Shown: positions 1-9,644, counted from the stretch's first letter. The stretch is DNA of 64,000 bases from Daejeonella rubra (GCF_900103545.1 NZ_FNHH01000005.1:124001-188000), one strand, 5' to 3'. Translations and numbers: made by a program. Notes: generated by a model not told the origin, from the sequence alone.

Positions 1-1190
1 GGGTCACGGCTTTCGAAAAGCTCATCAGCAATGGCCTGTTTTAAGGCTGCACCTTCCAATAACTCCAGTGAATGTGTTGGAACAAACCAGGCTTTGGAAG
101 TTGCCCCCGGATGATGCCCACTTCGCCCAGCACGCTGCATAAACCGTGCTACGCCTTTCGGACTACCGATCTGAACAACTGAATCAACTGGTCTGAAATC
201 AACACCCAGATCAAGACTTGAGGTACAAACAACCAGGCGAAGCATCTCATTATGGAGAGCTTCTTCCACCCAGTTCCGCAAATCATTATCAAGTGAGCCA
301 TGGTGCATAGCCATCACACCCGCATATTCAGGATACTTATCAAGAATGCCCATATACCAGATCTCAGACTGAGAGCGGGTATTGGTGAAAATCAATGTCG
401 TGCGACTTTTGGAAACTATTTCCATTACCTGGGGCAAAAGTTTGATCCCAAGATGCCCTGCCCACGAAAACTCCTCAATATTTTCTGGAATGACCGATTC
501 GATCACAATTTTCTTATCCAGCTTTGCACGAATAATACAGATCCGCTCAGCAGGAATATCGTTGCCGAGCAATACTTCGGCTGCTTCTTCAAGGTTACCA
601 ATGGTTGCAGAAATTCCCCATACCTTCAGAGTGGTATCTCTCTTAAGATATTTTAGTCGCGATAAACCAAGCTCCAGCTGAACGCCCCTCTTTGTTCCAA
701 GCAGTTCATGCCATTCATCCACAACCAGCGCCTGAAGTCCGGCAAACATTTTAGGATATTCCTTTTGAGCCAGCATCAGGTGCAGACTTTCAGGAGTGGT
801 GAGTAATACTTCGGGCTGCTTTTTCTTTAATTCCTGTTTTTCCTTTGCGGAAGTATCGCCGGTACGACTAGCAACTTTCCATGGCAGGCCAAGATCCTCA
901 ACCACAGTTTGCATTGCCTTACGGATATCATTTGTGAGAGCCCTGAGGGGTGTTATCCAGAGCAGCTGAAGGCCATTATCTTTCCTGATCAGATAGTCAT
1001 CAGGGTGGGCATCAATATACGCGGCGATGAAAGGAAGAAACATGGCAAAAGTTTTGCCGCTACCGGTGGGTGCATTCAACAATCCGGAATAACCATCAAG
1101 AAAGGCGATTTCCATTTCCTTCTGGAAAGAAAATTGTTGCCATCCCTTTTTAGCATACCATTCGGAAATTATTTTCTGACCCCGGGTCAT
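1..1190 (-). CDS. Ligase-associated DEXH-box DNA helicase (Lhr-like), 5' part
   Basis: The gene begins at an ATG at 1190 and runs off the left edge of the window, so about 396 N-terminal codons are visible; an in-frame stop lies just upstream. The translation shows a superfamily 2 helicase core: Walker A APTGSGKT at residues 40-47, a DEWH box in place of DEAH, the motif III triplet SAT, and motif VI QRAGRSGH near the window edge. The pattern fits the ligase-associated DEXH helicases that, in other bacteria, sit beside an ATP-dependent DNA ligase and a beta-CASP-like exonuclease in a DNA-repair cassette; those partners would lie outside the window. An Lhr-type helicase of another subgroup is the main alternative. 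Confidence 0.85.
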   Translation of the reverse strand, partial: MTRGQKIISEWYAKKGWQQFSFQKEMEIAFLDGYSGLLNAPTGSGKTFAMFLPFIAAYIDAHPDDYLIRKDNGLQLLWITPLRALTNDIRKAMQTVVEDLGLPWKVASRTGDTSAKEKQELKKKQPEVLLTTPESLHLMLAQKEYPKMFAGLQALVVDEWHELLGTKRGVQLELGLSRLKYLKRDTTLKVWGISATIGNLEEAAEVLLGNDIPAERICIIRAKLDKKIVIESVIPENIEEFSWAGHLGIKLLPQVMEIVSKSRTTLIFTNTRSQSEIWYMGILDKYPEYAGVMAMHHGSLDNDLRNWVEEALHNEMLRLVVCTSSLDLGVDFRPVDSVVQIGSPKGVARFMQRAGRSGHHPGATSKAWFVPTHSLELLEGAALKQAIADELFESRD

Positions 1191-1226
1191 TTGATCAAGC
1201 TGTCTGTTTTAAAAACAATATCTCAT

Positions 1227-1249
1227 AAAAAACCCCGGCTGAACCGGGG
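1227..1249 (-). terminator. Rho-independent terminator of prc
   Basis: A GC-rich stem CCCCGG/CCGGGG with a 5-nt loop is followed, on the minus strand, by six T residues. It lies just after the stop of the minus-strand prc gene and before the helicase start, so the two genes are probably separate transcription units. Confidence 0.85.
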
Positions 1250-1255
1250 CTTTCA

Positions 1256-3409
1256 CTATTTTATCTGGATAAAATCTGCGATGATCTGCAGACCTTCATC
1301 ACGAATAAAGTCGATATCTTCTTTGGGTTTAGTCTCACCCTTTTTAAGAGGTGCCAATCCTTTAGCAGCACGTTTCTCGTTCTCGCGTAGCAAGGATTTT
1401 GCTTCCTGCTCATCACGTTCCTTTTTCAGTTGCGCCTCATTCAGAGTAATTGATGTTTCTGCTTCACGTTTCGCAAATTCAGCGATACCTTCCTGAAGAT
1501 CTTTAAAACCAACTGAAGTTTTCATACGCTCCTGATGTAAAGCAATAAGCTTACGTTTAACTTCATCAAGGCTGGCAACAGGATTGAACTGGCTTGGAGA
1601 AATGGTATCCCATGGCAGTGCTCTTGGCTCAGAACTTTCGCCATATTTATCCTTAGGGAATACCGTTGGGAATTCAATATCAGGTACAACTCCCTTGTGC
1701 TGGGTGCTGCTGCCATTCACACGATAGAACTTCGCCATTGTCAGGTTGATCTGACCAAATTCAGGCGCATTGGTTCTGGTTGGATTGGCTCTTTTAGCAT
1801 CAGACTGTGATCCTTTAGTATTTACAGTTTGTGCTCCTTTAAGCATTAATTTATCAGTAGTGCTGATAACCCTTGACATGTCTATTCCCTGTTGAACAGT
1901 ACCTTTTCCATAAGATTGATTACCAATAACTATACCTCTTCCGTAATCCTGAATAGCGCCTGCAAATATTTCGGATGCCGATGCGCTGAATCTATCCAGA
2001 AATACACCCAGAGGACCCGTCCATGCAATGGATTCATCCTCATCTTCACTAACCTCGATCTTATTTCTTCTATCACGCACCTGTACTACCGGACCGGATT
2101 TAATAAACAATCCCGTAAGACTGATCGCTTCCGGAAGAGAACCTCCACCATTGCTTCTCAGATCGAGAACAACTGCATCAACCTTCTCCTGTTTTAAGGT
2201 ATCCAATAAAAGTTTTACATCACGTGTGGTACTCTTATAGTTGGGATCTCCCGCCTGCATTGCTTTAAAATCAGCATAAAATGCCGGTAACTGAATGATT
2301 CCAATCTTATAGGATTTGCCTCCGGAATTAACGGTCTTGATAATTTTCTTTGCTGACTGATCTTCAAGAACGACCTTATCCCTAACAAGTTCCACAATTT
2401 TTGGGGTGGATGATAATTCCTGTCCTGCAGGAATAACCTTTAAACGAACTATTGTTCCTTTGGGGCCTTTAATTTTTGTGACTGTTACATCTAGTCTCCA
2501 GCCGATCACATCAACAAATTCCCCATCCTTACCCTGAGCAACTGCAATGATACGATCATTAGCATGTATTGCTTTTGATTTAAACGCTGGTCCGCCGGGA
2601 ATGATCGCTGCGATCTTTACAACCTCATTATCCAGTTGTAAACTAGCACCAATACCCTCGAAAGTCCGGGCCAGGTCTTCATTGAATTCCTGTGCCCTGT
2701 TAGGAACAAAATAGCTTGTATGCGGATCAACAGTTCCGGTAAAGGAATTCATGAAGATCTGGAAAACATCCTGCTGATTGAACTTGGTAGATTGTGAAAT
2801 CAGGTTTTCGTAGCGATTTTTTAGTGTTTCTTTGATCTTTGCTTCTTCTGTACCTGTGATCCTGAGATTAAGCATCTCATATTTGATCCGTTTTGACCAG
2901 AGGCTGTTTGACTCAGATTCTGATTTCAGCCATGGTAATTTTTCACGATCATAGGTATAGGTATCATTGCTGGTAAAATTGAATTTCTTTTCAATCTCCT
3001 TCAAAGCAAAATTGACCCGGTCATTATAGCGCTTTTGATATACATTGAATATATAAAAGGGCACACTCAGGTCTCCACTGCGGACATCATCATCCATTGT
3101 AAGGCGGAATTTCTCGAAATCGGCAATATCACTTTGTAAAAAGTAACTTTTACCACCATCAAGTGCCTTTAAATATTCATCAAATACAATCGATGAAAAA
3201 GCATCATCTACCACAACTTTCTGATAGTGAAAATTTTCAATCAGCTCCACCAGTGATTTAGCCACAACTGATTGCTGCATATCAGGCTTCAGGTCATTGA
3301 CTGATACCACTATATTTACCCGCGGGTCGGCCTGGCAGGATAAAGCTGCAACAATAAAAACGGCCAGACATAATCTCTTTAACATTTCTTTAACTGATTT
3401 TAACTTCAT
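1256..3409 (-). CDS. prc: Carboxy-terminal (tail-specific) processing protease, S41 family
   Basis: This 717-residue protein has the architecture of Prc/Tsp: an N-terminal export signal (hydrophobic residues 13-24), a helical N-terminal domain, a PDZ region around 240-330, the S41 core around 345-530, and a charged C-terminal domain typical of Prc. The Ser-Lys dyad is visible as S477 in SASASE and K502 in GKGTVQQ, with D488 between, at the same spacing as in E. coli Prc. It should degrade or trim exported proteins from their C-termini in the periplasm. Cys25 in ALSC could be a lipidation site, but the lipobox is weak. A near-consensus promoter lies about 30 bp upstream and a strong terminator follows, so it appears monocistronic. 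Confidence 0.95.
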   Translation of the reverse strand: MKLKSVKEMLKRLCLAVFIVAALSCQADPRVNIVVSVNDLKPDMQQSVVAKSLVELIENFHYQKVVVDDAFSSIVFDEYLKALDGGKSYFLQSDIADFEKFRLTMDDDVRSGDLSVPFYIFNVYQKRYNDRVNFALKEIEKKFNFTSNDTYTYDREKLPWLKSESESNSLWSKRIKYEMLNLRITGTEEAKIKETLKNRYENLISQSTKFNQQDVFQIFMNSFTGTVDPHTSYFVPNRAQEFNEDLARTFEGIGASLQLDNEVVKIAAIIPGGPAFKSKAIHANDRIIAVAQGKDGEFVDVIGWRLDVTVTKIKGPKGTIVRLKVIPAGQELSSTPKIVELVRDKVVLEDQSAKKIIKTVNSGGKSYKIGIIQLPAFYADFKAMQAGDPNYKSTTRDVKLLLDTLKQEKVDAVVLDLRSNGGGSLPEAISLTGLFIKSGPVVQVRDRRNKIEVSEDEDESIAWTGPLGVFLDRFSASASEIFAGAIQDYGRGIVIGNQSYGKGTVQQGIDMSRVISTTDKLMLKGAQTVNTKGSQSDAKRANPTRTNAPEFGQINLTMAKFYRVNGSSTQHKGVVPDIEFPTVFPKDKYGESSEPRALPWDTISPSQFNPVASLDEVKRKLIALHQERMKTSVGFKDLQEGIAEFAKREAETSITLNEAQLKKERDEQEAKSLLRENEKRAAKGLAPLKKGETKPKEDIDFIRDEGLQIIADFIQIK

Positions 3410-3438
3410 TGTAGATTATATGGTATCTAAATTGGTAC

Positions 3439-3471
3439 CAAATTTAAAACATATGTACGGCAAATATCAAA
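3439..3471 (-). promoter_or_regulatory. Bacteroidetes-type promoter of prc
   Basis: On the minus strand TTTG (3471-3468) is followed after 21 nt by TAAATTTG (3446-3439), matching the Bacteroidetes sigma-ABfr consensus TTTG-N17-23-TAnnTTTG. Transcription would start about 25 nt before the prc ATG. Confidence 0.6.
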
Positions 3472-3570
3472 ATGACATTCAAACCATGTAACATGTTTGT
3501 GTAAGTTTTTTATTTGAGCTCAATATATCGAAAATACATAAAGTGACGCATATAAACTAAGCACCTTAAT

Positions 3571-4656
3571 TTATAATGCTTTCCTTAATAAGGCGTCTTT
3601 TAATACAGAAAACTCCGAAAAAGCAGAATTTGCCGCAACTGGATCGCCCAGTTTAGTATATAACTCAGCCAGATCGCTCTTTATTTCAATTAATTTGTAA
3701 TTGTATTTGTGTTTTACAGACAATTGCTCTGCTTCCCTTATGTCTCTTAAAGCTAAAAGATGATCTCCAATTGACATTTTGACATGTGCAAGATTGACAA
3801 GCGAATTGACGATCCCAGATGGATCGTTTACTTTTCTGGCAAGCATATTCGACTGAATATAGAACCATTTTGCCTCTGAAAACCGCTTCTGCTGCTGATA
3901 GATCAAGGCCAGTTGATCATAACATTTCATAGTCCCGGATTTATCTTTTAGCTTATAAAAATAGAGCGGCAATGCCTTCCTCAAGACCATTGTTTCCGCC
4001 TCCTGAAAATTTTTCTGGACAGTCCATAAATTAGCGAGGCTCATATACCCTTCAGCAAGTGAGGAATTACTGCGGGTAGATGTTGAGATATCCACCAATG
4101 CGTGACTATATTTTATTGCTTCCGTGAAATTCCCGTTGAAACTATTTACCCGGGCAAGGTTTAGATAATTTTTTACAATTGCAGAGGTATTATTGAGTTC
4201 CAGATTTATGATCAGGGCTTCATTAAATAAAATAAGAGCATGATCCATATCCCCTTTAAGGGCATTGATGATACCATATGAATGCAATACTCCGGCTTCC
4301 GCATTCCGGTCGCCAAGATTCCTGGAAAGAAATATAAGCTGGTTAAAGGCACTTAATGAATCACTCTGCAGAGAACCATTATAAACACCAGCAGATGTAG
4401 GGAAGATAAGCGGAGGGTTATCCGAAGCTTTAAGCTGCTCGCGGAACTGCAGGGCATTCAGGTATTCTTTGACGTCATTAATACCGGTAAGAGACGCCTT
4501 CTTTTTGATACTAACTTTCAGTGAATCAAAACCGGTAGGGACTTGAACAATACTCCAATAAGCCGGGATTGATTTAACAGGTATAGATTCTGCTAAACAG
4601 ATACCTGAAGTAGAACCTATTATAAGAATTAAATAAAAAATTGGTTTAAAGTTCAT
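3571..4656 (-). CDS. Secreted tetratricopeptide-repeat protein
   Basis: The 361-residue product starts with a clear signal peptide (hydrophobic core 5-21, likely cleavage after CLA). Residues from about 110 onward form successive helical pairs with TPR-like spacing, for example AxxNLAxV and AxxxYxQS patterns. No kinase, DNA-binding or enzymatic domain follows, so it is probably a periplasmic scaffold or the sensor-like half of a TPR protein. The TPR array resembles that of the hybrid histidine kinase near 57.5-59.1 kb, but this protein lacks the catalytic part. It stands alone, 161 bp downstream of prc's start region. The function is unknown. Confidence 0.7.
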   Translation of the reverse strand: MNFKPIFYLILIIGSTSGICLAESIPVKSIPAYWSIVQVPTGFDSLKVSIKKKASLTGINDVKEYLNALQFREQLKASDNPPLIFPTSAGVYNGSLQSDSLSAFNQLIFLSRNLGDRNAEAGVLHSYGIINALKGDMDHALILFNEALIINLELNNTSAIVKNYLNLARVNSFNGNFTEAIKYSHALVDISTSTRSNSSLAEGYMSLANLWTVQKNFQEAETMVLRKALPLYFYKLKDKSGTMKCYDQLALIYQQQKRFSEAKWFYIQSNMLARKVNDPSGIVNSLVNLAHVKMSIGDHLLALRDIREAEQLSVKHKYNYKLIEIKSDLAELYTKLGDPVAANSAFSEFSVLKDALLRKAL

Positions 4657-4773
4657 TTAAAATGAATGATACTAGTTTTGAGAGATATTCTTATTAATAT
4701 ACGAATTTAATATCTCCTTAGATGTCGATCTCAAACGTCCAATGATCCTAAAAATTATACAATCTCAAAAAGA

Positions 4774-5622
4774 TCAGGGGAATACAGAAAGCTCCTGATC
4801 AAATGAAGCCCAAACCATGTAGGGATGGGAATCAAGGTGAAAAATCTCTCCTGAAGCAGAAATTCCGATTATTCCGGCAAAACCATCGATCACTTTCAGC
4901 TCTTCAAATGATTTAAGTGTGGCCTCTTTAAGGCTCATGCCATCAATAACACGGGTTACTATTTTAACTGAAAGTCCCGCAGTTACAATATCTTCACCAA
5001 CGCCAGTACAGGATATTCCGGCAAACTGGTTTGCGTAATTGCCAGCAACAGTTGCTGAATCACTCACTCTGCCAGGTATTTCAAAGCCCTTACCTCCTGT
5101 TGAGGTTGCAGCGGCAATACGTCCCTTTTTGTCTAAGGCCACACATCCTACAGTACCTAGTCCCGCGGAAGCATTTAATTTCTTTTCATATTCTTCCCTG
5201 CGCTGTTTTGTTTCGGGATTAAAATATTCAAAACCCTTCTTTCTTGCAAAATCAAGTGCACCGCTTCCGCTTAGTACCCTGTCATCATATGAAATTAACT
5301 TTTCGGCAATTTGGATCGGGTTCTTCACATCCTGAATATTGATCACACCGGAGAACTTGCCGCTGCTTCCATCCATTAAACCGGCGCTAAGACGTATCTT
5401 GCCATCGCTTTGAATTTGTGAGCCAATTCCGGCATTAAATAATTCACAATCTTCAAGAAGTGAAACTGCATACACCGAAGTATCAAGTGCAGAATGGGAT
5501 TCTAAATAAGAATAGGATTTTTTTACAATTTCAGTAAGGGCCTCTTGTTTTGCCAGTTTGATCTCCGAATTTGTTCCGGACTCACTGAAAAAACCTCCAT
5601 GGATTATTATTTTAGGACCCAT
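4774..5622 (-). CDS. Isoaspartyl peptidase / L-asparaginase (Ntn hydrolase, T2 family)
   Basis: The 282-residue protein matches plant-type asparaginase/isoaspartyl peptidases. The autocleavage site is visible as GLG-T157-VGC, where Thr157 would become the N-terminal nucleophile of the beta subunit, and the downstream TSTGG segment is the usual substrate-binding loop. The start (MGPKIIIHGG) matches the family N-terminus, and the length is slightly short of the usual 300-320. It overlaps the upstream cyanophycinase gene by 11 nt, so the two are translationally coupled. Cyanophycinase releases beta-Asp-Arg dipeptides, which enzymes of this family hydrolyse to Asp and Arg. The context therefore points to the second step of cyanophycin breakdown rather than to general asparagine use. 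Confidence 0.9.
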   Translation of the reverse strand: MGPKIIIHGGFFSESGTNSEIKLAKQEALTEIVKKSYSYLESHSALDTSVYAVSLLEDCELFNAGIGSQIQSDGKIRLSAGLMDGSSGKFSGVINIQDVKNPIQIAEKLISYDDRVLSGSGALDFARKKGFEYFNPETKQRREEYEKKLNASAGLGTVGCVALDKKGRIAAATSTGGKGFEIPGRVSDSATVAGNYANQFAGISCTGVGEDIVTAGLSVKIVTRVIDGMSLKEATLKSFEELKVIDGFAGIIGISASGEIFHLDSHPYMVWASFDQELSVFP

Positions 5623-6526
5623 TAATATCCTTTTCTTTAAGGTTTATACCCTTTTCTGCTTTTACCACCTTTTTAATGATAAGTTCATGCTTATCAAGAT
5701 CATACTTGTCAAATAAAGACATTACATGCACTCTCAAACCATCTATTGATACAGGAGATCCCATTTCAACCTCATAAATACTGGTTTCCCTGATATGTCG
5801 TCCATCAACTAAAATAGTTAAACCGGAGCCTATTGCTTCCATGCAATAGCCTTCGGTTATTAATAAACCAGCATCCTCACCAAGACCAATCCCCAGCATC
5901 CCTGGATTACTGGCTACTGCATAAAACAAACGGCCGATTCTGCCACGCTGAACAAAATGAGTATCCACAATTACAGAGTCAATAAAGCCTAAACCTGCAG
6001 TCATCTGAACATGGCCTTTGATCAGCGCCTCACTGCTGCTACCCCGATAGATCATGTTAGATGAGGCTGCAGCCGCTCCTGCAGAAGTCCCCGCAATTAA
6101 AAAATCATCCTCATGGTAGCGTTTCTTTAATAATCTTAAAAAAGCTGTACCACCGAATATTGAACTCAATCGTAATTGATCGCCACCAGTGAACATGATC
6201 ACATCTGCCTGGCTTAATCGCTCCAGGTATTCTTTGGTATCGACATCAGTTCTTGATCTGATATCCATTACCCTGACATTATTAACCTGCAGCTGATTGA
6301 ATGATTTGATATACTCTTCACTAACAAGATCTGCAACCTGAGAGGCAGTAGTTATAACTTCAACAACGGAGTTTTCGGCCTTGGCAGATTCCAGAATAAT
6401 CCTCTTGAGTATCCCCTGCTCAAAGAATTTAATATAATTAGGATGGCTAATATCTTCATTAAAGTTCAGAGAACTTCCCAGATCAACCGCACCTCCTATT
6501 ATAATAAGTTTACCCTTTGGAATCAT
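5612..6526 (-). CDS. cphB: Cyanophycinase (S51 serine peptidase)
   Basis: The 304-residue protein begins KGKLIIIGGA and carries the S51 signatures FTGGDQ (residues 112-117) and the nucleophile elbow AGTSAGA with Ser148. Cyanophycinase cuts the multi-L-arginyl-poly-L-aspartate polymer into beta-Asp-Arg dipeptides in the cytoplasm. No signal peptide is visible, consistent with intracellular action. It is the first gene of a two-gene operon with the isoaspartyl peptidase and is divergent from the polymer synthetase. Other S51 members (peptidase E-like) are possible in principle, but length and neighbours favour cyanophycinase. Confidence 0.92.
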   Translation of the reverse strand: MIPKGKLIIIGGAVDLGSSLNFNEDISHPNYIKFFEQGILKRIILESAKAENSVVEVITTASQVADLVSEEYIKSFNQLQVNNVRVMDIRSRTDVDTKEYLERLSQADVIMFTGGDQLRLSSIFGGTAFLRLLKKRYHEDDFLIAGTSAGAAAASSNMIYRGSSSEALIKGHVQMTAGLGFIDSVIVDTHFVQRGRIGRLFYAVASNPGMLGIGLGEDAGLLITEGYCMEAIGSGLTILVDGRHIRETSIYEVEMGSPVSIDGLRVHVMSLFDKYDLDKHELIIKKVVKAEKGINLKEKDINGS

Positions 6527-6557
6527 AGTAATTAATATCTTTACAACACTTGAAAAC

Positions 6558-6565
6558 CAAATATA
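6558..6565 (-). promoter_or_regulatory. Possible -7 box of the cyanophycinase operon
   Basis: TATATTTG on the minus strand is an exact TAnnTTTG match 32 bp before the cyanophycinase ATG. I could not find a convincing -33 element at the right distance, so confidence is limited. Confidence 0.4.
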
Positions 6566-6954
6566 TATTACCTCAATAATAAGTTTAGACTTAACTTACT
6601 AAACTTATCCACATATTGAAGATTGAAAGGGCTTTATCAAATTTGTATTATCTTCCATATCACATTATTATATGGTATAAAAATTTAATAAATTGATAAA
6701 CTTTCCATGTGGAACATGTTTTGATAAGCGTTTAGAATAGATGGTCGATCTAATTAAATAAGTTATCAATTCTGAATTAAGATAAACAGTTTACATTGAA
6801 GGTATATAAAAGTATTTTTCCTCTAATATTCATAGTTTTCATTAAAAGAAATTTATGATAGCTTGAAGAAATAGTACAGCCCTCAAGATATAATATTCGG
6901 AATTGCATGCATTGCCTGTTCATTCAGGTTCGTAACCAACAAAAAACATTAACA

Positions 6955-6993
6955 ATGAAACTAGCATTAGCCTAATGCTCAAGCAAGATTCAT
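6955..6993 (+). promoter_or_regulatory. Palindromic 5'-leader element, copy 1 (upstream of cphA)
   Basis: The element opens ATGAAACTAGCATTAGC, closes GCAAGATTCAT, and contains an inner perfect stem GCATTA/TAATGC. It ends 25 nt before the cphA ATG. It is the shortest and most divergent relative of the copies at 15464-15528 and 33366-33426, which share the same ends and the same distance to the gene. Confidence 0.5.
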
Positions 6994-7018
6994 TACTATA
7001 AAATCAAAAAATAATCAA

Positions 7019-9634
7019 ATGAAAATATTAGGCATACAGGTATTAAAGGGACCAAATATCTGGTCGACCAGAAGGAAAAAACTGATTCAGATGCGTCTCG
7101 ATCTGGAAGATCTGGAGCAACGCCCAACAAATAAAATTGAAGGATTCAGAGAAAGAATAGAGAAGCTGATGCCCTCACTATTTACCCATAGATGTTCACC
7201 GGGCTATGAAGGAGGCTTCTTTGAGCGTGTGGAAGAAGGCACCTGGATGGGACATGTTATTGAGCATATTGCCCTGGAGCTTCAATCGCTTGCCGGAATG
7301 GAAACAGGTTTTGGACGTACCCGCGAGACCAAGACCCCTGGAACTTATAATGTAGTTTTCAATTATATCGAAGAAACTGTAGGTGTTTATGCTGCCGAAG
7401 CATCGGTCCGGATAGCAGAAGCAATAATTTCAGGCGATGAGTATGATATTGAAAATGATATCATGACGATGAAAAAAATGCGCGAACGTGAGCGTTTTGG
7501 TCCGAGTACAGCCTCCATTGTTGATGAAGCTGTAGCCCGCAAGATCCCTTTTATCAGACTGAACAGAAGTTCTCTGGTTCAGCTTGGCTATGGTGTGAAT
7601 CAGGTTAGGTTTAGAGCCACCATGACAGATAAGACCAGCAGCATTGCAGTTGATATAGCTGGTAATAAAGATGAAACAAAACGCATCCTGCAGGAGCAGG
7701 CTATTCCAGTGGCCAAAGGAATGACCATCTCGTCTGATGAAGATCTTGAAATTGCACTGACCCAAATTGGGTTCCCGCTGGTATTCAAACCCCTGAACGG
7801 CAATCACGGGAAAGGCGCAACGATCAACGTAAAAACACGTGAAGAGGCAATTGAAGCATTTGCCTATGCTCAGAAATATTCACACAGAGTGATTCTGGAG
7901 CGATTCATCACAGGGCATGATTTCAGAATATTGGTGATCGATAACCGTATGGTTGCTGCCGCTCAGCGTGTTCCTGCCAATGTTGTTGGCGATGGTTCCA
8001 ATAGCATTCAGAAATTAATAGACATTGAGAATAGTGATCCGCGCCGTGGTTATGGACATGAAAATGTATTGACAGAAATCACGGTGGACAGAGATACCCT
8101 CGATCTGTTAGATAAAAAAGGGTATACTTTGGAAACAGTTCCGCCTAAATCAGAGATCGTTTACCTGAAATCGACTGCTAATCTGAGTACCGGCGGAACA
8201 TCAATTGATGTGACTGACATGGTTCATCCGCAGAACGTATTTATGTGCGAGCGTATTGCAAGGGTCATAGGACTTGATATTTGCGGAATTGACATCATGG
8301 CAAAGAATTTAACAGAACTCCTTACAGAGAATGGCGGGGTTGTTCTGGAAGTAAATGCTGCTCCGGGTTTCAGGATGCACCTTGCACCAAGCGAAGGTCT
8401 CCCGAGAAACGTAGCTGCTCCGGTTATTGACATGCTTTACCCTCCGGGCAAGTCTGCAAGGATACCGATCATTGCCGTTACAGGCACCAATGGGAAAACA
8501 ACTACAACCCGACTAATTGCTCATATTGTAAAAAACAATGGATTCAGGGTTGGCTTTACCACTTCAGATGGTGTTTATATCCAGAATTCCATGCTCCTAA
8601 AAGGAGATACCACCGGACCAATAAGCGCAGAATTTGTCCTGAAGGATCCAACAGTTGAATTTGCTGTTCTGGAAACTGCACGTGGAGGTATTCTCAGATC
8701 CGGCCTCGGCTTTGGACTTTGCGACATTGCGGTAATAACTAACATACAGGAAGATCATTTAGGTATTTCAGATATCCATACACTTGAAGATCTTGCTAGG
8801 GTAAAACAGGTGGTGGTTAACTCGGTAAAAAATGATGGCTGGGCAATTTTAAATGCTGATAATAAACATTGCGTTAAGATCGGCAAAGATGTGCATTGCA
8901 ATGTAGCTTACTTTACTATGGATGAAAAAAATCCGGTAGTAAAAGAACACTGTCGCAAAGGAGGTATAGCGGCAGTCTATGAAAATGGGTTTGTAACGAT
9001 CAAAAAAGGCGACTGGAAGATCAGAATTGAAAAAGTGACCCATATTCCGATTACTTTTAATGGTACAGTAGGCTTTATGACCCAGAATGTGCTTGCAGCA
9101 AGTCTTGCAACCTTTGTTTGGGGCTTTAAGATTGAAGATATCCGTTTATCGCTTGAAACTTTCATTCCCTCCGCGGCACAAACCCCGGGCAGGATGAATA
9201 TTTTTGAACTTAAAGAATGCAAGATCATGGTTGATTTTGCTCATAACCCTGATGGGCTGAGAGGAATTAAAGATTTTCTTTCCACTCTTGATATCAAGCG
9301 AAGTACAGGAATTATCTCAGGTACAGGTGACCGGAGAGATGAGGACTTGCGTGAGATAGGCCGAATCTCTGCTGAAATGTTCGACAATGTGATCATCTGT
9401 CAGGAAAAATACCTCCGTGGCCGTGATAGAGATGAGATTGTAAAACTCATCATTGAAGGACTAAAAGAAGTAAAACCTGAAATTGATATCCAAATAATTA
9501 ACAAAGGTAAGGATGCATTTAATCATGCAGTCAAACATATTATACCAGGTTCATTTGTAACTATTATTGGTGATTCTGTTTCAAATGCAGTAGAATTAGT
9601 TCAGGATTATCAGGATAAAGAGATAGGCATTTAA
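7019..9634 (+). CDS. cphA: Cyanophycin synthetase
   Basis: The 871-residue protein begins MKILGIQVLKGPN, the characteristic CphA N-terminus. A central ATP-grasp domain (about 215-480) is followed by a Mur-ligase-like domain with the P-loop TGTNGKTTTTR (GTNGKT at 489-494) and a C-terminal Mur-ligase domain. Both ATP-using sites appear intact, and the length matches CphA1-type enzymes that build cyanophycin from Asp and Arg, rather than the CphA2 type. It is divergent from cyanophycinase and isoaspartyl peptidase, so one locus encodes synthesis and breakdown of the nitrogen-storage polymer. An unusual palindromic leader precedes it and a strong hairpin follows it. Confidence 0.95.
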   Translation: MKILGIQVLKGPNIWSTRRKKLIQMRLDLEDLEQRPTNKIEGFRERIEKLMPSLFTHRCSPGYEGGFFERVEEGTWMGHVIEHIALELQSLAGMETGFGRTRETKTPGTYNVVFNYIEETVGVYAAEASVRIAEAIISGDEYDIENDIMTMKKMRERERFGPSTASIVDEAVARKIPFIRLNRSSLVQLGYGVNQVRFRATMTDKTSSIAVDIAGNKDETKRILQEQAIPVAKGMTISSDEDLEIALTQIGFPLVFKPLNGNHGKGATINVKTREEAIEAFAYAQKYSHRVILERFITGHDFRILVIDNRMVAAAQRVPANVVGDGSNSIQKLIDIENSDPRRGYGHENVLTEITVDRDTLDLLDKKGYTLETVPPKSEIVYLKSTANLSTGGTSIDVTDMVHPQNVFMCERIARVIGLDICGIDIMAKNLTELLTENGGVVLEVNAAPGFRMHLAPSEGLPRNVAAPVIDMLYPPGKSARIPIIAVTGTNGKTTTTRLIAHIVKNNGFRVGFTTSDGVYIQNSMLLKGDTTGPISAEFVLKDPTVEFAVLETARGGILRSGLGFGLCDIAVITNIQEDHLGISDIHTLEDLARVKQVVVNSVKNDGWAILNADNKHCVKIGKDVHCNVAYFTMDEKNPVVKEHCRKGGIAAVYENGFVTIKKGDWKIRIEKVTHIPITFNGTVGFMTQNVLAASLATFVWGFKIEDIRLSLETFIPSAAQTPGRMNIFELKECKIMVDFAHNPDGLRGIKDFLSTLDIKRSTGIISGTGDRRDEDLREIGRISAEMFDNVIICQEKYLRGRDRDEIVKLIIEGLKEVKPEIDIQIINKGKDAFNHAVKHIIPGSFVTIIGDSVSNAVELVQDYQDKEIGI

Positions 9635-9644
9635 TTTAAGCGGA

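Larger units (their letters stand above)
6527..7018. promoter_or_regulatory. Divergent AT-rich regulatory region between cphB and cphA
   Basis: This 492-bp gap carries no gene that I can support. It holds several short inverted repeats that could be operators: CCATAT/ATATGG spaced by 9 bp near 6655-6675, TTTATCAA/TTGATAAA near 6634-6700, and a CATGT-gga-ACATG palindrome near 6706-6718. Its right end holds the leader palindrome listed separately. No clean TAnnTTTG promoter for cphA was found on the plus strand. Confidence 0.4.

Noticed and set aside
1..1190. Plus-strand open frames opposite the helicase
   Set aside because: They are shadow frames; the minus strand carries clear helicase motifs in a continuous frame.
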